Source: Methylophilus methylotrophus DSM 46235 = ATCC 53528
GTDB taxonomy: Bacteria > Pseudomonadota > Gammaproteobacteria > Burkholderiales > Methylophilaceae
Reading direction: 5' to 3'
Assembly: GCF_000378225.1 (NCBI RefSeq)
Contig: NZ_KB905144.1
Location: forward strand, 62,001-126,000
Length of the DNA: 64,000 bases
Part shown: one piece after another, positions 9,985 to 17,697 of the stretch
How positions within the stretch are numbered: position 1 is the first letter of the stretch
Layout: each line of letters begins with the position of its first letter
Notes under the pieces: generated by a model
Database searches by the model: none
What the model was told of the DNA's origin: nothing
The model's input: the letters and a program-made list of their open reading frames with translations, nothing else
Program-made: the position numbers and the translations under genes

Positions 9985-10785
9985 TTGCCAAAAACAAACT
10001 TTCTTACTCGCTATTGGCGCATCGCCCGCATTTTTCTCCACACCCTGACCGGACTCACATTGGCAACACTCGTATTGCCTGTGTGTGGCCGCCGTGGCCG
10101 CGAGCAAATCATCCGCTGGTGGTGTGCAAAACTCCTGCGCTGCTTTAACTTACAGTTATCGGTGAGTGGTCAACGCCCTGCACCTCAGACACAGCATACC
10201 CTGTTTGTTGCCAACCACATTTCCTGGTCAGATATCCATGCCCTGAATAGCCTGATCCCCGTGCGTTTTGTCGCAAAACTTGAAATCAAGGATTGGCCAG
10301 TGTTTGGATACCTGGTGAAAAAATCAGGGACGATCTTTATTAACCGGACACGTCAACGCGATGCGGCACGCGTGCTTAAAGTTGTCACACAAGCGATGAA
10401 ACTGGGGGACAATCTGTGCGTGTTTCCCGAAGGTACGACGACCGATGGACAGCAGGTGCTACCGTTTAAAAGCAGCCTGATCCAGGCGTCTATTGATGCT
10501 GAGGCGACTGTGATCCCGATTGCAATCCACTACCCTTTACCTGACGGCAGCCTCAATCTGGCGGCTGCTTATGCAGGGGAAACAACCATGATAGAGTCCA
10601 TGCTGTCTTTTTTAAACATGCAGTCCCCACGTGTGCATTTACATTTTTGTACGCCGATAGAAGCGCGCCTGTTGGACCGGCAAACGCTAGCCAGCCAGGC
10701 AAGAAATGAAATCATTGCACACTTGCCATGGTTGACAGCCTCTGAGGTCATCAGCCAGCCATCACTACAAAGACAACAAGCGTAA
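9985..10785 (+). CDS. olsA: Lyso-ornithine lipid O-acyltransferase (PlsC family)
   Basis: A 266-residue 1-acylglycerol-3-phosphate acyltransferase-like protein. The catalytic NHxxxxD is NHISWSD and the substrate loop is FPEGTTTDG; an N-terminal hydrophobic helix (RIFLHTLTGLTLATLVLPVC) anchors it. It starts at TTG one base after the olsB stop, with no other start nearby. Coupling to olsB supports OlsA, which acylates lyso-ornithine lipid, rather than general PlsC; that assignment is contextual. Confidence 0.78.
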   Translation: MPKTNFLTRYWRIARIFLHTLTGLTLATLVLPVCGRRGREQIIRWWCAKLLRCFNLQLSVSGQRPAPQTQHTLFVANHISWSDIHALNSLIPVRFVAKLEIKDWPVFGYLVKKSGTIFINRTRQRDAARVLKVVTQAMKLGDNLCVFPEGTTTDGQQVLPFKSSLIQASIDAEATVIPIAIHYPLPDGSLNLAAAYAGETTMIESMLSFLNMQSPRVHLHFCTPIEARLLDRQTLASQARNEIIAHLPWLTASEVISQPSLQRQQA

Positions 10786-10817
10786 AGCGATTGACGAGAT
10801 TGCTGCTAAAGGTGCCT

Positions 10818-11576
10818 CTACAAGTAGGCCTGCCAGGCCGTCCTGATAATCAGTACAGCAACCACCAGCATAAATACACGCCTCACTAGCTGGGCACCAT
10901 GCTTGAGCGCCAGCGCAGTCCCCAACAAACTGCCGGCCACATTGGCCGCCGCCATCATCAGGCCCACCTGCCACCACACATGCCCTGTTGCTGCCAGCAT
11001 CACCAAGGCGGCCAGGTTAGTCGTCGCATTCAATACTTTTGCTGACGCCGAAGCATGGAGAAAATCCTGCCCCAGCCAGCGCACCAGCAAGAAAATAAAA
11101 AAACTACCGGTGCCCGGCCCAAAAAAGCCGTCATACCATCCAATCGAGGCACCAATCGCAACAGCGATCAGGAAACGTTGCCGCACGCTATGCGAAGTCG
11201 TGATGCGTGATAAACCGAATTGCGGATACCTGAGGGTATAGAACAGCACCAGCAGCAATATCCAGGGCAATAATTTGCGCAGGAATTCAGGATCCGTCCA
11301 GGTCAGCGTCCATGCCCCCAGGCCGGATCCGATGAGAGCCGCCAATGCAGCGGGCGCCAGCCACGCCCAGTCTAACCGGACATGGCGGTCATAACGCCAT
11401 GCCGCCACTGCAGTTCCAAATACGCTGGAACACTTGTTAGTCCCAAGCAACAACGCTGGCGCAGTATTCGCATAAGTTGTCAGCAACGCGGGGACTGTGA
11501 CCAGGCCACCGCCACCGACCATGGCATCCACGATGCCGGCCAAGAAAGCCGCCGAGATGACCAGCCATAACTCCAT
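10818..11576 (-). CDS. TauE/SafE (TSUP) membrane transporter
   Basis: A 252-residue, mostly hydrophobic protein with two related halves: GIVDAMVGGGGLVTVPALL near the N-terminus and GWYDGFFGPGTGSFFIFLL in the middle. This pair is diagnostic of the TSUP/TauE family (sulfite, sulfonate or other anion export). The substrate cannot be assigned. It is 15 bases downstream of apaH on the same strand, so it may be cotranscribed with it. Confidence 0.85.
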   Translation of the reverse strand: MELWLVISAAFLAGIVDAMVGGGGLVTVPALLTTYANTAPALLLGTNKCSSVFGTAVAAWRYDRHVRLDWAWLAPAALAALIGSGLGAWTLTWTDPEFLRKLLPWILLLVLFYTLRYPQFGLSRITTSHSVRQRFLIAVAIGASIGWYDGFFGPGTGSFFIFLLVRWLGQDFLHASASAKVLNATTNLAALVMLAATGHVWWQVGLMMAAANVAGSLLGTALALKHGAQLVRRVFMLVVAVLIIRTAWQAYL

Positions 11577-11591
11577 ATCGTTTACCTTCTG

Positions 11592-12431
11592 CTAATCGCC
11601 TGCTAAATCTGCCGGGCGGTCACGCAAATCTAACGGCACCTGGCTGATATGTCCGGTCTCCAGCGCATACGCCGTCAACTGACGCCCCCACAGGCAACCG
11701 GTATCCAGGCCAATCACACCATGCCCTTGGTACAAACCTAAGGCAGACCAATGACCAAACAGAATTTTCTGCGTTGCGTTGGCAGATTGACGGTCAGGGG
11801 CGAGAAACCACGGCATATAACCAGCAGGGGTATCGGGCAACTCGCCTTTAAAGGAAAACTCCATGACACCTTCAGCATCCAGCAGGCGCATGCGTGTAAA
11901 GGCATTAGTAATCGCGCGCAAGCGATCTATCCCTGCCAAATCATCATGCCAGGCAGCTGGCTGATTACCGTACATCTGCTGTAAAAAGCCAAGATATCCC
12001 GGAGACTGTAAAACAGCTTCGACCTCAGCTGCCAATGTCCTGGCCTCAGCTAATGTCCATTGTGGATACAGCCCGGCATGCAGCATGGCAAAATCCTCTT
12101 CAAGCACCATCAGCGGTTGCTGTCGCAACCACTGCAGCAGCGCAGGGCCATCAGTGGCAGTTAATAGTTCAGACAAGGTATCAAAACGATGCGGCGGCTT
12201 GATATGATGCGCAACCGCGATGGCATGCAAATCGTGATTACCCAGTACGACCCTGACGTGGGATTGATGCTCAAACACCCAGCGCAGCACTGCTAGCGAA
12301 CCCGTACCGCGATTGATCAGGTCACCCACCAGCCACAAGGTGTCACGGCCTGGCTGAAAATCCAGCTGCTCAAGTAAATGCATCAGGGAATGATAACAAC
12401 CCTGGATATCACCAATTGCGTATCTCGCCAT
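11592..12431 (-). CDS. apaH: Symmetrical bis(5'-nucleosyl)-tetraphosphatase
   Basis: A 279-residue metallophosphatase. Motifs are MARYAIGDIQGCYHSL (GDxxG), LWLVGDLINRGTGSL (GDxxxRG) and VVLGNHDLHAIA (GNHD), with the ApaH-specific FGHWSALGL. It cleaves Ap4A into two ADP. The length is normal for the family. A terminator lies just outside its start, between it and the upstream cytochrome gene. Confidence 0.95.
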   Translation of the reverse strand: MARYAIGDIQGCYHSLMHLLEQLDFQPGRDTLWLVGDLINRGTGSLAVLRWVFEHQSHVRVVLGNHDLHAIAVAHHIKPPHRFDTLSELLTATDGPALLQWLRQQPLMVLEEDFAMLHAGLYPQWTLAEARTLAAEVEAVLQSPGYLGFLQQMYGNQPAAWHDDLAGIDRLRAITNAFTRMRLLDAEGVMEFSFKGELPDTPAGYMPWFLAPDRQSANATQKILFGHWSALGLYQGHGVIGLDTGCLWGRQLTAYALETGHISQVPLDLRDRPADLAGD

Positions 12432-12466
12432 GGTTTCAATGTGTTCCGTAACAGATTTACCAATAA

Positions 12467-12493
12467 AAAAGCCGCTTGATTCAAGCGGCTTTT
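12467..12493. terminator. Rho-independent terminator
   Basis: Near-perfect dyad AAAAGCCGCTTGA (12467-12479) and TCAAGCGGCTTTT (12481-12493). It terminates the cytochrome c gene on the minus strand and separates it from apaH. Confidence 0.85.
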
Positions 12494-12507
12494 CGCGTGT
12501 TACTTCA

Positions 12508-13011
12508 TTATTTCTTCAAACTGGCAGCGTCAAATTTTGCCCCCGCCTGGTTAGCCATATAAGCCACGGCATCTGCCACTTCGTGGTCGGTCAACTCGGC
12601 ATTACCACCACGGGCAGGCATGCTACGAATGCCTTCAATCGCATGCTTGACCAGAGTTTCATAACCTTGGGCGATACGGGGACCCCAATCGCCAGCATCG
12701 CCAACTTTAGGCGCACCCAGAGCACCAACGCCATGGCATGCAATACACACGCCTTTGACGATTTCTTCACCGCTTTTCTCAACGTGCTCACCAGCAGCCT
12801 CAGCCACTTCAACCGTTGCCACTGGCTGGATATTGGCGACCACTTTTTGTTCTGCTGCCTCAGTGGCTTCTTTAGAAGGCTCCGCCTTTTCGCCACCCAC
12901 CACGCCAAAAAGATAAGCCAGTATGGAAACCAGCAAAGTGAAACCAATAATGGCCCCTGGAATCGCAATAATTAATTCTTTAATGCTTGAACTCTGATTG
13001 TAACCCGACAT
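12508..13011 (-). CDS. Membrane-anchored cytochrome c (c5-like)
   Basis: A 167-residue protein: an N-terminal membrane helix (LIIAIPGAIIGFTLLVSILAYLF, about 13-35), an acidic, alanine-rich linker, then a class I cytochrome c domain with CIACHG for haem attachment and a likely methionine ligand in IRSMPARGG. This is the c5 family, usually an electron carrier to terminal oxidases or a small membrane cytochrome. I chose ATG 13011 (MSGYNQ); a longer in-frame reading adds 40 residues without a ribosome site. Confidence 0.85.
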   Translation of the reverse strand: MSGYNQSSSIKELIIAIPGAIIGFTLLVSILAYLFGVVGGEKAEPSKEATEAAEQKVVANIQPVATVEVAEAAGEHVEKSGEEIVKGVCIACHGVGALGAPKVGDAGDWGPRIAQGYETLVKHAIEGIRSMPARGGNAELTDHEVADAVAYMANQAGAKFDAASLKK

Positions 13012-13158
13012 ATCCGTATCCCGTTGCGTTAGAAAAAATATCCACGCGATTATAGCGCAGAACGCCAGGACAGGAAACGCGCGCACGGCTTTTGTGCCGC
13101 GGTAAAAAACAAACAGCCAGGCATATGGCATGCCCGGCTACGCTTGCAAAAATAAGTG

Positions 13159-14643
13159 TTACTGTTGGCGACGACGCATCGCAACGATAGCTACCAGGCC
13201 TAAGCCCAGCATTGCGGCAGAACCCGGCTCAGGCACTGCGCTGATGCTGAACAGCGACGTGGTATTAGAGCCTTCGTTGGCAAACGCCAGGTAAGATTTA
13301 CCACCTATTTCAAACGCCACCAAGCCTTCTGGCGCCAAGTCACCGTCAGACACAACCATGTCGATAAAACTCACCTTGGTTGGGTCTGTGATATCAAACA
13401 GGGCAATAGCACCCTTCAAGGTTCTTTCCAGACCCACCGCAGCAATGGTGCGGCCACCCAGGGTGAACAGATCAACACCTTCCGGCTCTACGCCTTTATC
13501 ACGGCTGCGGCCATCATCGTAAATCCCACGTGCAAACGCCTCTTTATCAAGGATGTCGCCGCTGTCATAAACAAGATTACCATCCGCATCACGGATACTG
13601 AAAGAACGAGCACCGGCAGCGTATAAATCTCCTGCGGAGGAATCTGTATTGGAGATACGAATATTTGCCAGATCACCGGTCGCACCCAGAGAGCTCGCAG
13701 CGGAACGGTCGCCGTCATCCTCACGGAAATCACCTTCATTTGCCGTCACCAGATAAGTCTTGCCAGCCACATCATAAGTGGCAATGCCATCAGGCATATA
13801 CAAACCTTTTACATTGGCATTGATGAAATTGACATTACCATTGTTGAGCGGATCAATCGTATTGCCCGGCATACTAAAGTCTTTCGCCCCCAGGCCAACA
13901 ACATTGGTAAAGGTATTTGTTTGCAGGTCCAGAATACCGATGGCATTCGCTTCTTGCAGCGTGACATAAGCCTTGCTGCCATCCGCGCTTACTGCAATAT
14001 ATTCTGGTTCAAAATCCATACCGGTATTGGTACGGATATGAGTCCCAGACGTAGGCACACCAGCCAGCGTGGCTGTCGCCGCTACCGTACGGTTTGCCAC
14101 ATCAATAATCGTTACGCTACCGACTGGGTCATTCGCGGCGGAGCCATACACCCGTGGCACGCTAGTACCAATCCGTTTGCCGTATGCATCTGGCGTGCCT
14201 TCGTTAGCCACCAGAATTTTAGTGCCGTCCGGGGTAAAGGTCAGCATATCTGGCAATGCACCAACGGTAAAAGTATTGGTCCCTGAGGCCAGGCTGCGGC
14301 TGGAAGTATTATATAACTGGACAATGCCCGCATTGGTACGCGTTGTGTTTTCAATGGCAAACGCTGCCATACCATTGCTGATGCTCACGCTGTTGATACT
14401 GCCGTAAGCACTGGTATCAATATGCTGCAGAAAACTGCCTGTCGTCGCATCCAGCACATCCACCCCTTTCACGCCAGCCACCCATAAAGTATTGGTCACC
14501 GCGTCAAACGCCGGAATCTCAGCCAAATAGCCGCTACCGCTGTGCGTAAATGTCCACTCTTTGCTGATGTTGTAAGTGGTTGCGGCTTGGGCTGAGCTTA
14601 TTGTGCCCAGCGCCAATGCCAACATAATAGTTAGTTTTTTCAT
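13159..14643 (-). CDS. Choice-of-anchor I domain protein with PEP-CTERM sorting signal
   Basis: A 494-residue exported protein. The signal peptide is MKKLTIMLALALGTISSAQA, and ATG 14643 has GAGAGGA upstream. The body is a beta-propeller-like choice-of-anchor I domain (motifs GMDFEPEYIAVSADGSKAYV, VTANEGDFREDDGDR and GVEPEGVDLFTLGGRTIAAV), similar to alkaline-phosphatase-associated repeats. The C-terminus is VPEPGS, a hydrophobic stretch and MRRRQQ, the PEP-CTERM tripartite signal cleaved by exosortase. Such proteins accompany exopolysaccharide and biofilm. No exosortase is in this window. Confidence 0.87.
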   Translation of the reverse strand: MKKLTIMLALALGTISSAQAATTYNISKEWTFTHSGSGYLAEIPAFDAVTNTLWVAGVKGVDVLDATTGSFLQHIDTSAYGSINSVSISNGMAAFAIENTTRTNAGIVQLYNTSSRSLASGTNTFTVGALPDMLTFTPDGTKILVANEGTPDAYGKRIGTSVPRVYGSAANDPVGSVTIIDVANRTVAATATLAGVPTSGTHIRTNTGMDFEPEYIAVSADGSKAYVTLQEANAIGILDLQTNTFTNVVGLGAKDFSMPGNTIDPLNNGNVNFINANVKGLYMPDGIATYDVAGKTYLVTANEGDFREDDGDRSAASSLGATGDLANIRISNTDSSAGDLYAAGARSFSIRDADGNLVYDSGDILDKEAFARGIYDDGRSRDKGVEPEGVDLFTLGGRTIAAVGLERTLKGAIALFDITDPTKVSFIDMVVSDGDLAPEGLVAFEIGGKSYLAFANEGSNTTSLFSISAVPEPGSAAMLGLGLVAIVAMRRRQQ

Positions 14644-14790
14644 TTTAGTATCCTCTCTCAAAAGTGCTTAGAGGATACTTAACGAATATGACACATCCTT
14701 GAAACTGGCATGTCTGCTATGTTTCAACGGACTACTAAATTGATAATCAAAGCGACTTCAATGAATCAATCATGTAAGTACACACTTCTG

Positions 14791-15930
14791 CTATAACCTT
14801 GCATAGGCATAATTCTGTGGATAAACCACTTTTTCGCGTGCATCGGTCCAGATAATGTCGCAATTGTCATCATCGATATGCACCATACGCCCCTTGCGGT
14901 CCACGCAATAATCTCCACACACAATGCGCTCTTCAATTTCATAGCCTTGCGCAATCCGGGTGTAATCAAACAGGATAGAGCGGATCACCGTACTGTCACG
15001 TTGAATATGACAGCCAGAGCTGATCCAAGTTGGGCCAATAATCCGGGCATTTTTATCAATACGCGACCCCGAGCCGATATACACCGGCCCCTCAATCTGC
15101 GTGTTTTCCCAATCAATATGTACATTCAACCCCACCCATACCCCCGGTTTGATTTGCTTGCCGGGAATCGGCATGGAAGGGAAAAAGCCTTGCATCATTT
15201 GCTGCATGACCAGCCAATAATCAGTCACCACGCCAATATCAATCCAGTTAAAAGGATGCTGAATCGCATAAAACGGCAAGCCTTTTTGTACCAATAAAGG
15301 AAACAAGTCTGAGCCGATATCAAACTCACTGCCTGAAGGAATCAGGTCCAGAACCTCGGGCTCAAAAATATAAATACCGGTGCTCGCCCAATTGGAGCGA
15401 GCCTCCTGCTGGCTGGGTTTCTCCTGAAAAGAAATAATCCGTCCTTCTTTATTGGTCACCACGATCCCGTAACCAGACACCTTATCCATAGGCACCTGCA
15501 TCGTCACCAGGCTCGCCAGCGCACCTTTCTCTTTGTGCTCTTTCACTGCCCGGGTGATGTCCAGGTCGATAATCGCATCGCCGCACAAGACAATGGTCGT
15601 CTCTTCAAAAAAACCGCTAAAGTCCTGGATCTTGCGCATGCCACCTGCAGAACCTACAGCGTGAGGCACCACCTGCCCATCCACAATATCGCCTTCAAAC
15701 GAATAACCAATATTCACGCCAAAGCGGTGACCATCTTCAAAGTAATCCTGGATTTTTTTGTGCAGATAACTCACATTAATCATGATATCGGCCACGCCAT
15801 GCATGGCCAGATGCTCAATCAGGTACGCCATCACAGGTTTACCTAACACAGGGATCATAGGCTTAGGCAATTCATAAGTCAGTGGCCGAACGCGTGTGCC
15901 TTTGCCTGCAGCAAGAATCATTGCTTTCAT
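14791..15930 (-). CDS. NDP-sugar synthase (mannose-1-phosphate guanylyltransferase-like)
   Basis: A 379-residue nucleotidyltransferase. The N-terminus MKAMILAAGKGTRVRPLTYE followed by LPKPMIPVLGKPV is the nucleotide-binding signature. Further on, CGDAIIDLDITRAV and FQEKPSQQEARS are typical of sugar-phosphate nucleotidyltransferases, and residues ~255-345 form a left-handed beta-helix (VYIGSGSRIDKNARIIGPTW). It activates a sugar-1-phosphate for polysaccharide synthesis; GDP-mannose or dTDP/UDP-glucose are possible products. Its neighbour is a PEP-CTERM protein, in keeping with an exopolysaccharide role. Confidence 0.85.
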   Translation of the reverse strand: MKAMILAAGKGTRVRPLTYELPKPMIPVLGKPVMAYLIEHLAMHGVADIMINVSYLHKKIQDYFEDGHRFGVNIGYSFEGDIVDGQVVPHAVGSAGGMRKIQDFSGFFEETTIVLCGDAIIDLDITRAVKEHKEKGALASLVTMQVPMDKVSGYGIVVTNKEGRIISFQEKPSQQEARSNWASTGIYIFEPEVLDLIPSGSEFDIGSDLFPLLVQKGLPFYAIQHPFNWIDIGVVTDYWLVMQQMMQGFFPSMPIPGKQIKPGVWVGLNVHIDWENTQIEGPVYIGSGSRIDKNARIIGPTWISSGCHIQRDSTVIRSILFDYTRIAQGYEIEERIVCGDYCVDRKGRMVHIDDDNCDIIWTDAREKVVYPQNYAYARL

Positions 15931-16069
15931 AATGCAACACCCTTAAATAACTTAACGTTTAGCGGGTAAGCATAGTCAGCCATGATGACAAGATTATTTC
16001 ACCAGAGCAGTGCAGGATAAGCTTAAGAGAAAATTGACAGCGCTTGCGTCAAGCCAGCACGGACTTATT

Positions 16070-16078
16070 TGCTATAAT
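16070..16078 (+). promoter_or_regulatory. Extended -10 promoter of tRNA-Arg
   Basis: TGCTATAAT (TGn plus TATAAT at 16073-16078) ends ten bases before the tRNA. No good -35 lies at 17-18 bases, so this looks like an extended -10 promoter. Confidence 0.6.
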
Positions 16079-16087
16079 GGCAGGATT

Positions 16088-16164
16088 GCGCCCGTAGCTC
16101 AGCTGGATAGAGTATTGGTTTCCGAAGCCAAGGGTCGTGGGTTCGACTCCCGCCGGGCGCACCA
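16088..16164 (+). tRNA. tRNA-Arg (anticodon CCG)
   Basis: A complete 77-base cloverleaf. The acceptor GCGCCCG pairs with CGGGCGC (16154-16160), followed by A and an encoded CCA (16162-16164). The anticodon stem TTGGT/GCCAA encloses the loop TTCCGAA, giving anticodon CCG, which reads CGG (Arg). The T arm is GTGGGTTCGACTCCCGC. A terminator follows. Its 3' end is repeated 41.9 kb downstream, marking it as an integration site. Confidence 0.96.
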
Positions 16165-16166
16165 GT
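16146..16166 (+). repeat. attL-like direct repeat (tRNA-Arg 3' end)
   Basis: 21 bases starting ACTCCCGCCGGG and ending GCACCAGT. They cover the 3' side of the T arm and acceptor plus two bases beyond CCA. The same 21 bases, with one C-to-T change, recur in the same orientation at 58077-58097. Recombination at a tRNA 3' end is the usual target of tyrosine-recombinase islands. Confidence 0.82.
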
Positions 16167-16175
16167 AATAAAAGC

Positions 16176-16210
16176 AAAGCCAAGATAGTAATTACTAACT
16201 TGGCTTTTTT
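16176..16210 (+). terminator. tRNA-Arg terminator
   Basis: AAAGCCAAG (16176-16184) pairs with CTTGGCTTT (16199-16207); the inner bases TAGTAATTACTA extend the stem. A T-run closes at 16210. Confidence 0.85.
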
Positions 16211-16211
16211 A

Positions 16212-16255
16212 TGGCCCAACCATGGCCCCACTACGGCCCCATTCTGGCCCATCTT
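16212..16255 (+). repeat. Four tandem 11-bp GGCCC iterons beside attL
   Basis: Four consecutive units, TGGCCCAACCA, TGGCCCCACTA, CGGCCCCATTC and TGGCCCATCTT. The GGCCC core starts at 16213, 16224, 16235 and 16246, so the period is exactly 11 bp. They begin 46 bases past the att core, where arm-type integrase or excisionase sites are expected. The role is inferred; the periodicity is seen directly. Confidence 0.7.
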
Positions 16256-16436
16256 TTTGCTGTAATAATTTCATTAGCAGAAAATGACCATTGGTTTAAA
16301 ACTCAATTGTTATTAGTCTCATATAAATCTCTGAAATCAAGGTTGGATGTTTTAAGCATTTTTGAATTCGCAAGTTATATTGTGCTATCTTGCTCTTTGT
16401 GAAGTTTGTGTTAATAAATCAAACCATGAATCGCCA

Positions 16437-17318
16437 CTAATTTTGTAGACACTGTTCAGCCGATTGATTGAACTGCTTTTCAAAGTCTATCGGAGATAGC
16501 AAGTTATTGGAATTGTGTCTTCGTTTTGAGTTGTAAAAGAACTCGATGTAATCGAAGATATCCCGTTTAGCTTCATCCCGGTCGTTGTATATTTTGCGTT
16601 TAATCCTCTCCGGCTTCAGTAGTTGAAAGAAACTTTCAGCCACGGCATTGTCATGGCAGTTACCTCTGCGGCTCATGCTAGATTCAAGATTGTGTGCTTT
16701 TAGAAACAGCATCCAGTCTTCACTGGTATATTGGCTACCCTGATCCGAATGAATCAATACCTTTTGTTTAGGCTTTCTACGCCACACAGCCATTAGCAAT
16801 GCATCCAATACCAGCTCTTTGGTAATACGCGACTGCATAGACCAACCCACAATGCGGCGGGAGAATAAGTCCATCACAGCAGCTAGATATAACCAACCCT
16901 CATGCGTGCGGATATAGGTAATGTCAGTCACCCATGATTGATTCGGCATCACTGGATTGAATTCACGGTTTAGCCGGTTAGGCGCTGCCACATGGGGCTT
17001 GCCACTATAATGGCGGGGCTTGCGATAGCCAACCAATGCCTTGATCCCATGCAGATGCATCAGCTTATAAACGCGGTTGATCCCAATGTGCTCAACCCAA
17101 GCGCGCAAATCGCTATGCACTTTGCGATAACCATACACACCACCAGACTCTAGCCAGCTTTGCTTGATAAGGCCAGATTGTCGTTGGTTTGTTTGGTAAG
17201 CCTTGGAATAAGGTTTCTTCACCCAAGCATAAAACCCACTCGGATGAACATTCAACACCTTGCATAGCCACCGTATCGGCCAGCAGTCCTGATGCTCTTG
17301 TATAAAGGCATACCTCAA
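16437..17318 (-). CDS. IS3-family transposase, OrfB (DDE integrase domain)
   Basis: The 293-residue catalytic part of an IS3 transposase: an HTH_21-like region (YAFIQEHQDCWPIRWLCKVL then HPSGFYAW), followed by an rve integrase core with DITYI (first Asp), HSDQGSQY (second Asp) and AVAESFFQLLKPE (Glu). This half of the element is open. The reading begins at a TTG with no ribosome site, because OrfB is normally made by -1 frameshifting from orfA; the slippery A7 run is present on the coding strand at 17348-17354. Since orfA is broken, the element is probably not autonomous. Confidence 0.88.
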   Translation of the reverse strand: MRYAFIQEHQDCWPIRWLCKVLNVHPSGFYAWVKKPYSKAYQTNQRQSGLIKQSWLESGGVYGYRKVHSDLRAWVEHIGINRVYKLMHLHGIKALVGYRKPRHYSGKPHVAAPNRLNREFNPVMPNQSWVTDITYIRTHEGWLYLAAVMDLFSRRIVGWSMQSRITKELVLDALLMAVWRRKPKQKVLIHSDQGSQYTSEDWMLFLKAHNLESSMSRRGNCHDNAVAESFFQLLKPERIKRKIYNDRDEAKRDIFDYIEFFYNSKRRHNSNNLLSPIDFEKQFNQSAEQCLQN

Positions 17319-17557
17319 TCTGACTGCTTCGCGAAGTATGCCGCGGCTTTTTTTAAGATATCTCGCTCTTCAGTGACGCGTTTGAGTTCTTTACGCAGAC
17401 GTTGCAGCTCTGCCTGCTCAGCTGTTTTTGCTTGATGCTCTGCTGCATCTGGGCCGTACTTCCTGCCCCAGACATACAGACTATCGACAGTGACTCCAAT
17501 CTGCGTGCCACTTCAGAGACCGCGTATCCGCCTTCCTGGATAACGTTTACCACTCAT
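17315..17557 (-). pseudogene. IS3 OrfA, frameshifted and internally deleted
   Basis: Pieces of a normal OrfA are visible: MSGKRY at the start (ATG 17557), then in another frame VIQEGGYAVSEVARRLE, then in a third VDSLYVWGRKYGPDAAE and on to ERDILKKAAAYFAKQSD. The ~10 residues expected between MSGKRY and VIQEGG are missing, and one base is lost near the end of the helix-turn-helix. Both defects kill the frame before the slippery site. Confidence 0.8.
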
Positions 17558-17697
17558 ACTGCACCTTTCTTTTATTGCCATTATTACGGCTTAAAGGTGT
17601 CTAGTAAATTAGTGGCGATTCAGTATCTGTTTCCATCTACTAGCCTCAATTCTAAAAATTCGAGTAGTGCGAAATGGTAATTTGTCTTTTATCTGAC

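Larger units (their letters stand above)
16427..17622 (-). mobile_element. IS3-family insertion sequence, decayed
   Basis: 1196 bp bounded by inverted repeats that start TGAATCGCCACTAATTT (left from 16427; right reads inward from 17622) and match at 24 of 26 positions. It carries an intact orfB and a broken orfA. I see no target-site duplication (left flank ACCA, right flank GTAT). It sits between the tRNA and the HipA-like gene at the left end of the island. Confidence 0.88.

Noticed and set aside
16034-16039. TTGACA as the -35 of tRNA-Arg
   Set aside because: It lies 33 bases before TATAAT, about twice the normal spacing. The extended -10 (TGCTATAAT) is a better explanation.
16049-16252. 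Minus-strand reading across the tRNA-Arg gene
   Set aside because: It runs through the tRNA and the GGCCC repeats and gives the kind of spurious peptide often predicted over tRNA genes.
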